Shown here piece by piece: positions 24,806 through 28,536 of a stretch of DNA of 28,536 bases. The notes under the pieces are model-generated. The model worked only from the letters and a program-made list of their open reading frames with translations. It made no database searches and was not told where the DNA came from. The position numbers were made by a program, and so were the translations under genes. Each line of letters begins with the position of its first letter. Position 1 is the first letter of the stretch. The stretch is taken from contig PAQS01000034.1 of NCBI GenBank assembly GCA_002709385.1, forward strand, positions 1 to 28,536. The letters run 5' to 3'. The DNA is from Waddliaceae bacterium. GTDB taxonomy: Bacteria; Chlamydiota; Chlamydiia; Chlamydiales; GCA-2709385.

Positions 24806-26872
24806 ATGCAAGTAGTGTTAGATAGCGCTTCAGAAAAAGGAGGAATTATAAAAGTTGCTCCTTTCGTTAAACACGGAAAAATCCCAAAAAACATCAACTC
24901 TGAAATAAAAGAAAAATGGGATTTCCTCAAAGAGGCTGCCACACTTATGATTTCTTTAGAACAGAAAAAAAATCTTCCAGATGAAAAAGATATTCAAATT
25001 TTTGAAAGACTCACAGAAAGAACTCATTTTGATACCGAATGGCAAAAGCTTTTAATGACTCCCATTATTGAACATTTAGCTAATACCAATATTGAAGATA
25101 TAGACCTAGGTCTTCGGAAAAGCTTAAGCGAAAACTATGGAAAATTAGCTATACTTGTTTATTCCTATTCAGAGAAAGATATTCCTTTTCATCTCGATGA
25201 AAAAAATATCAAAGAACCTATCTCAAAAAACATAGGTTTGCTTAATCGTGAAATTAAATCAATAAACAATGGTCGAAATCGCAAAAAACGAGCGTCGAAA
25301 ATACTAAAAAAAATCAAAGATATTAGTAAAAATATTAATTCCATTAACAATAACATTGATCTACTTAATGATTTATCTTCTATCATCAAAAATATAGAAG
25401 AAACCCCAGGTTTTATAGAAAAGTTATCCGATGAAGCTTTCAAAGACTATGAAGATATTTACGACAACTTAAAAAAATTAATTTCATCAGACTTAGCTCA
25501 AAACCTTCCTCTCATGAGAATCGATAATCACATTCGAGCAATAACAAACTCGCAAAAAGAATTGAGTGATGCCCAGATTTACAAACGCTTGACATTGATT
25601 ACACCACCGCTCCCACTTAATTCAATGGAAAATCTACAAACAGCTGTTTACTTAAGCAAGCGATTAAACACGTTAAAACAAAATATAAATATTAAAAATG
25701 AACAAAAAGAAGTTTTGCTTGCATGTGAAGAAATTTTATGGTCTCAATCCATAGAATTTATAACTAATCAAATGAATTCTCCAAACCTTCCAAAAGAAGA
25801 ATCAAATAGACTTTTAGAGCTTTTATCGGAACTACTTTCTTCTAAAAGTTCTCTATCATATGACATTCTACCTAAGATTAGATTTATTATAAAAAACATA
25901 AATAAAAAAAACATCAGGAACTACAAGTTTACACAAAAGGCACTTACAAGCATTTCCAAAAATATTAAAATAAATAATGAAACAAAAACCAATGAAAGAG
26001 CAGAAGTTTACTGTTTTTTACATCAACAACAACTAGAATTAATAAAAAGCTTGAACAAATTACTTGAAGAAGAATCTAAACAATCTCCTATCAATACAAA
26101 TACAACAATAGAAATTATGGAACTTCTTTCCGAAGTTACAGGCATGAAAGAGTCCTACGAGGATAAACAACCCCAGAATCCTCTCCAAGCTTTTCAAAAC
26201 TCCCAACCTTTACGCGATGAGTTTATTGAAAAAGCAACTTCTGAAGATTTTGATAAAAATACCGCAAGAGACAATATAGGAGAAGCTGTCACAAAAACTG
26301 TTGAATTAATAAAAGAAATAAAAAACAAGATTCTGAATGAAGTTACTGATGAGAAGACCAAGATCCTTTCACCAATAAGAACCTTATCTTACAATATTCA
26401 TGTTAACCAAACAAAAACCTTATTTGCTTCTTTTGGCCTTTCTCCACTAAAATATATTGGTTCATTTGAAGAGGAAAAAATAGAACAAGAAATCCAAGAG
26501 TATTTTACTGGATTCATAACGAAATGCGATGAATACATCTCAGAAAAAAACAAAAGCCTTATCTTACTAGAGGAAAAAATAGAACAAGAAACCCAAGAAT
26601 ACTTTACTGGATTCATAAAGAAATGCGATGAAGACACCTCAGAAAAAAAGAAAAATCTTATCTCACTAAAAGAAATAAACACAAAACTAAATTTATTGTA
26701 CTTTTTTCATGAAAATTCTGGTAAATATGTACTATCTGAAACTCAACTCATGGTTTTAAAAATAATCCAAAACAAAATAATAGATTCTTTTGAAGAAAAC
26801 GACACTCTAGAAGACAAAGAAGCAATAAAAGAAATCTCAGATAAGTGGAACAAAATCTTGAATCCAAGCTAG
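24806..26872 (+). CDS. Poly-C-interrupted large protein, C-terminal part (688 aa from first ATG)
   Basis: This frame is open from the poly-C tract (24713) onward. The first ATG at 24806 has no good ribosome binding site, which argues that it is normally read as the continuation of the frame starting at 23968. The protein is Lys/Glu/Asn-rich, almost entirely helical with extended coiled-coil character, and has no membrane segment, signal peptide or catalytic motif I can name. It carries an exact-period tandem duplication of 33 residues near the C-terminus (EEKIEQE, then QEYFTGFI; 26471-26668). Base composition is clearly more AT-rich than the flanking prs and glgA genes. It sits between tRNA-Gln/prs and glgA, where Chlamydia has no such gene. 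A structural or secreted host-interaction protein is plausible but unproven. Confidence 0.8.
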   Translation: MQVVLDSASEKGGIIKVAPFVKHGKIPKNINSEIKEKWDFLKEAATLMISLEQKKNLPDEKDIQIFERLTERTHFDTEWQKLLMTPIIEHLANTNIEDIDLGLRKSLSENYGKLAILVYSYSEKDIPFHLDEKNIKEPISKNIGLLNREIKSINNGRNRKKRASKILKKIKDISKNINSINNNIDLLNDLSSIIKNIEETPGFIEKLSDEAFKDYEDIYDNLKKLISSDLAQNLPLMRIDNHIRAITNSQKELSDAQIYKRLTLITPPLPLNSMENLQTAVYLSKRLNTLKQNINIKNEQKEVLLACEEILWSQSIEFITNQMNSPNLPKEESNRLLELLSELLSSKSSLSYDILPKIRFIIKNINKKNIRNYKFTQKALTSISKNIKINNETKTNERAEVYCFLHQQQLELIKSLNKLLEEESKQSPINTNTTIEIMELLSEVTGMKESYEDKQPQNPLQAFQNSQPLRDEFIEKATSEDFDKNTARDNIGEAVTKTVELIKEIKNKILNEVTDEKTKILSPIRTLSYNIHVNQTKTLFASFGLSPLKYIGSFEEEKIEQEIQEYFTGFITKCDEYISEKNKSLILLEEKIEQETQEYFTGFIKKCDEDTSEKKKNLISLKEINTKLNLLYFFHENSGKYVLSETQLMVLKIIQNKIIDSFEENDTLEDKEAIKEISDKWNKILNPS
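26471..26668 (+). repeat. 99-bp in-frame tandem duplication
   Basis: Unit 1 (26471-26569) and unit 2 (26570-26668) have the same length of 99 bases. Both start GAGGAAAAAATAGAACAAGA and encode 33 residues each. The units differ at a limited number of positions (for example QEIQEYF versus QETQEYF, ITKCDEY versus IKKCDED). It lies in the C-terminal part of the poly-C-interrupted protein. Confidence 0.9.
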
Positions 26873-26909
26873 AATGATACCGTAAGTCAGTATTATTTCG
26901 AGTTTTCCC

Positions 26910-28403
26910 ATGCACATCATCCACCTCGCCCCAGAAATTGCTCCTATCGCTAAAGTTGGCGGACTTGCCGACGTCGTTTATGGTCTCTCAAAAGCACAAA
27001 AAAAAGCAGGCCATACATGCACCATTATTTTACCTAAATATGCCTCCATGAATACCGAAGAGCTTGACTACCTCGAAAAGCTCCCAGAAACTGTTCATAG
27101 CACATTTGAAGGTAAACAGTACTCTAACTCCATTTGGAAAGGCTCTTTAGAAAATCTAGACTGCCTTTTCATCGAGCCTCATACAGAACATGCTTTTTTT
27201 GATCGAGAACAACAGTATGGATACGATGATGACATTGCTCGATTTTTATATTTTTGTCGCGCTGCACTAGAGTTGCTATGCCAGCGTCAAATTGAAGTAG
27301 ACATTCTACACTTACATGATTGGCAAAGTGCTATTGCAGCTCCTCTATACTACGATACGTTTCAAGCTGGAATGCTGAAACCATGTGGTATTTGTTACAC
27401 TATTCATAATATTGCTTATCAAGGGCACTGTTCTCCGAACGAACTTTACCGTGCTGGTTTAGACGGACACTACTATTTGCAAGCGGATAAGCTCCAAGAT
27501 CCACACGACCCTAACTGCATCAACCTAATGAAAGGTGGCATCGTCTACTCCAACCATGTGAACACTGTCTCCCCTTCTTACGCACAAGAAGTACTCACAT
27601 TAGAAGGGGGCAAAGGTTTAGACGGGGTTTTACATCACCATCAAGATAAATTTAGTGGTGTGCTTAATGGAATTGATTTAGAGGCTTGGAATCCTGCTAA
27701 AGATTCACGAATCACTTACCCTTACAGTAGATTTTCTGAAAAAAAGAAAAATAAGAAAGCTCTGCAAAAAGAATTAGGGATGAGTGTAGAAGAACGTCCT
27801 TTAGTTGCTGTGATCTCCCGTTTAGTAGAGCAAAAAGGTGTTCATCTCATGGAACGTGGGATCCATGAGACTCTCGCTCGTGGCGGACAGTTTATTGTAT
27901 TGGGAAATGGCCCTGATCGAAATATCATGCACCGTTTTTACGAACTACAAAGGCAGTATGCTGAGAACCCAAATATTCGTTTTCTCTTTGCCTATAATGA
28001 GACCCTCTCTCATAAGCTCTATGCCGCTGCAGATCTTTTATTGATTCCTAGTCTTTTTGAACCCTGTGGCCTCACTCAAATGATTGGATTGAGATACGGG
28101 ACAATTCCTATTGTCCGTGAAACAGGAGGCCTTGCCGATACAATCTTTGATATTGACTATTCAATACGCCCAGAAAAAGAACGCTACGGTTTTAGCTTCC
28201 GTCACCCTGATTTTGGTGGAGTTGATTCCGCTCTTCACCGAGCCTTAGATTTATGGGAAAATGACCAGAAAAAATGGAAGCAATTGGGACGTCGAGGAAT
28301 GAAGGCTGATTTTAGCTGGAATATTTCCTCATTAAGCTATCAAGCTATTTACGATAAAATTGCAGTCAAAAGTCTTGCCACTGGCCGTGGCGCCTCTGTT
28401 TAA
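26910..28403 (+). CDS. glgA: Glycogen synthase (ADP-glucose type)
   Basis: A 497-residue GT5 glycosyltransferase that extends alpha-1,4-glucan from ADP-glucose, in the cytosol or, in chlamydiae, sometimes at the host interface. The N-terminal ADP-glucose-binding KVGGLADV (15-22) is present, as are HLHDWQS and YTIHNIAYQG. The C-terminal Rossmann domain has SRLVEQKG (303-310, with the R and K that bind the nucleotide sugar) and FEPCGLTQM (E384 is the retaining-enzyme glutamate), followed by RETGGLADT. Length is normal (about 475-500). It begins 37 bases after the preceding gene and has no obvious Shine-Dalgarno sequence. In Chlamydia glgA lies directly beside rplY (CT798-CT799). Here prs, tRNA-Gln and the poly-C locus intervene. 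Confidence 0.96.
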   Translation: MHIIHLAPEIAPIAKVGGLADVVYGLSKAQKKAGHTCTIILPKYASMNTEELDYLEKLPETVHSTFEGKQYSNSIWKGSLENLDCLFIEPHTEHAFFDREQQYGYDDDIARFLYFCRAALELLCQRQIEVDILHLHDWQSAIAAPLYYDTFQAGMLKPCGICYTIHNIAYQGHCSPNELYRAGLDGHYYLQADKLQDPHDPNCINLMKGGIVYSNHVNTVSPSYAQEVLTLEGGKGLDGVLHHHQDKFSGVLNGIDLEAWNPAKDSRITYPYSRFSEKKKNKKALQKELGMSVEERPLVAVISRLVEQKGVHLMERGIHETLARGGQFIVLGNGPDRNIMHRFYELQRQYAENPNIRFLFAYNETLSHKLYAAADLLLIPSLFEPCGLTQMIGLRYGTIPIVRETGGLADTIFDIDYSIRPEKERYGFSFRHPDFGGVDSALHRALDLWENDQKKWKQLGRRGMKADFSWNISSLSYQAIYDKIAVKSLATGRGASV

Positions 28404-28416
28404 TTCTTTTCACCCC

Positions 28417-28428
28417 GGGATAAATCCC
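28417..28428. terminator. Short hairpin between convergent genes
   Basis: GGGA and TCCC (gggataaatccc) form a 4-bp stem 13 bases after the glgA stop codon, between it and the convergent partial gene. The stem is small and no clear U-run follows, so its role as a terminator is weak. Confidence 0.25.
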
Positions 28429-28447
28429 TTGTCATTACCCAAATTTT

Positions 28448-28536
28448 TTAAGTATTGATAGGCATGACTAAACGAGCTCCTTCAACAAGTGACTTTAGAC
28501 ATGCCCAACCACGCCATAATGTTAGCAAGCCTGGTG
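28448..28536 (-). CDS. C-terminal end of an unidentified gene (partial)
   Basis: A minus-strand frame enters from the window edge and ends with TAA at 28448-28450. Its last 28 residues include LWRGWACLKSLVEG and then ARLVMPINT. The other two minus-strand frames stop early, and codon use resembles neighbouring genes. It converges on glgA. In Chlamydia the neighbour on this side is pgsA (CT797), but 28 residues are too few to identify the family. Confidence 0.4.
   Translation of the reverse strand, partial: PGLLTLWRGWACLKSLVEGARLVMPINT

Noticed and set aside
24547-24942. A 131-codon minus-strand frame across the poly-C junction
   Set aside because: It is a shadow of the two forward frames. 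It is open across the tract only by chance and is Phe/Ser-rich as expected for the reverse of Lys/Glu codons.

Overview
The window comes from a member of the phylum Chlamydiae, most likely one of the environmental 'chlamydia-like' lineages (Simkania/Parachlamydiales type) rather than the genus Chlamydia. Three things point there: an NTT-type nucleotide translocase; the ribosomal block rplY-pth-rpsF-rpsR-rplI followed by ispE and near glgA, which is the gene order known from Chlamydia (CT798-CT804); and a giant DUF3638/DUF3645 protein of a kind seen in environmental chlamydiae. The prs gene and the epimerase gene hldD are additions relative to the reduced Chlamydia genomes. The genus is inferred, not proven.

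Layout. 1-370 is non-coding and carries two copies of a palindromic repeat (A, and a truncated B). 371-10270 (-) is one huge gene for a 3299-residue protein: about 2000 uncharacterised Glu/Lys-rich residues followed by a degenerate SF2-helicase-like core. A small gene of unknown function (10463-10993, -) follows. A divergent spacer with a good promoter leads to an ATP/ADP-translocase-family carrier (11397-12929, +). Next is a large FAD/4Fe-4S dehydrogenase of the YdiJ type (13099-15999, +), preceded by a 21-bp inverted repeat. Convergent hairpin DNA separates it from an unrecognised metalloprotein-like gene (16110-17489, -). A third repeat copy (C, about 17583-17910) follows.

The conserved core runs entirely on the minus strand: hldD and ispE (overlapping pair); then a strong Rho-independent terminator; then rplI, rpsR, rpsF, pth and rplY (tightly packed translation operon); then prs with tRNA-Gln(UUG) just upstream. 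On the plus strand, between tRNA-Gln and glgA, lies an AT-rich locus of two open frames separated only by the frame at a 13-C tract. Removing one C would join them into one 967-residue coiled-coil-rich protein that also carries a 33-residue tandem duplication. glgA (glycogen synthase) and the C-terminal end of a convergent minus-strand gene close the window.

The most notable item is this poly-C tract, a candidate contingency (phase-variation) switch in a large protein of unknown function. After it come the palindromic repeat family whose copies sit at gene 3' ends, the giant helicase-like protein, and the alternative RNA pairing possible in front of the dehydrogenase gene. No transposase, CRISPR array or rRNA was seen.
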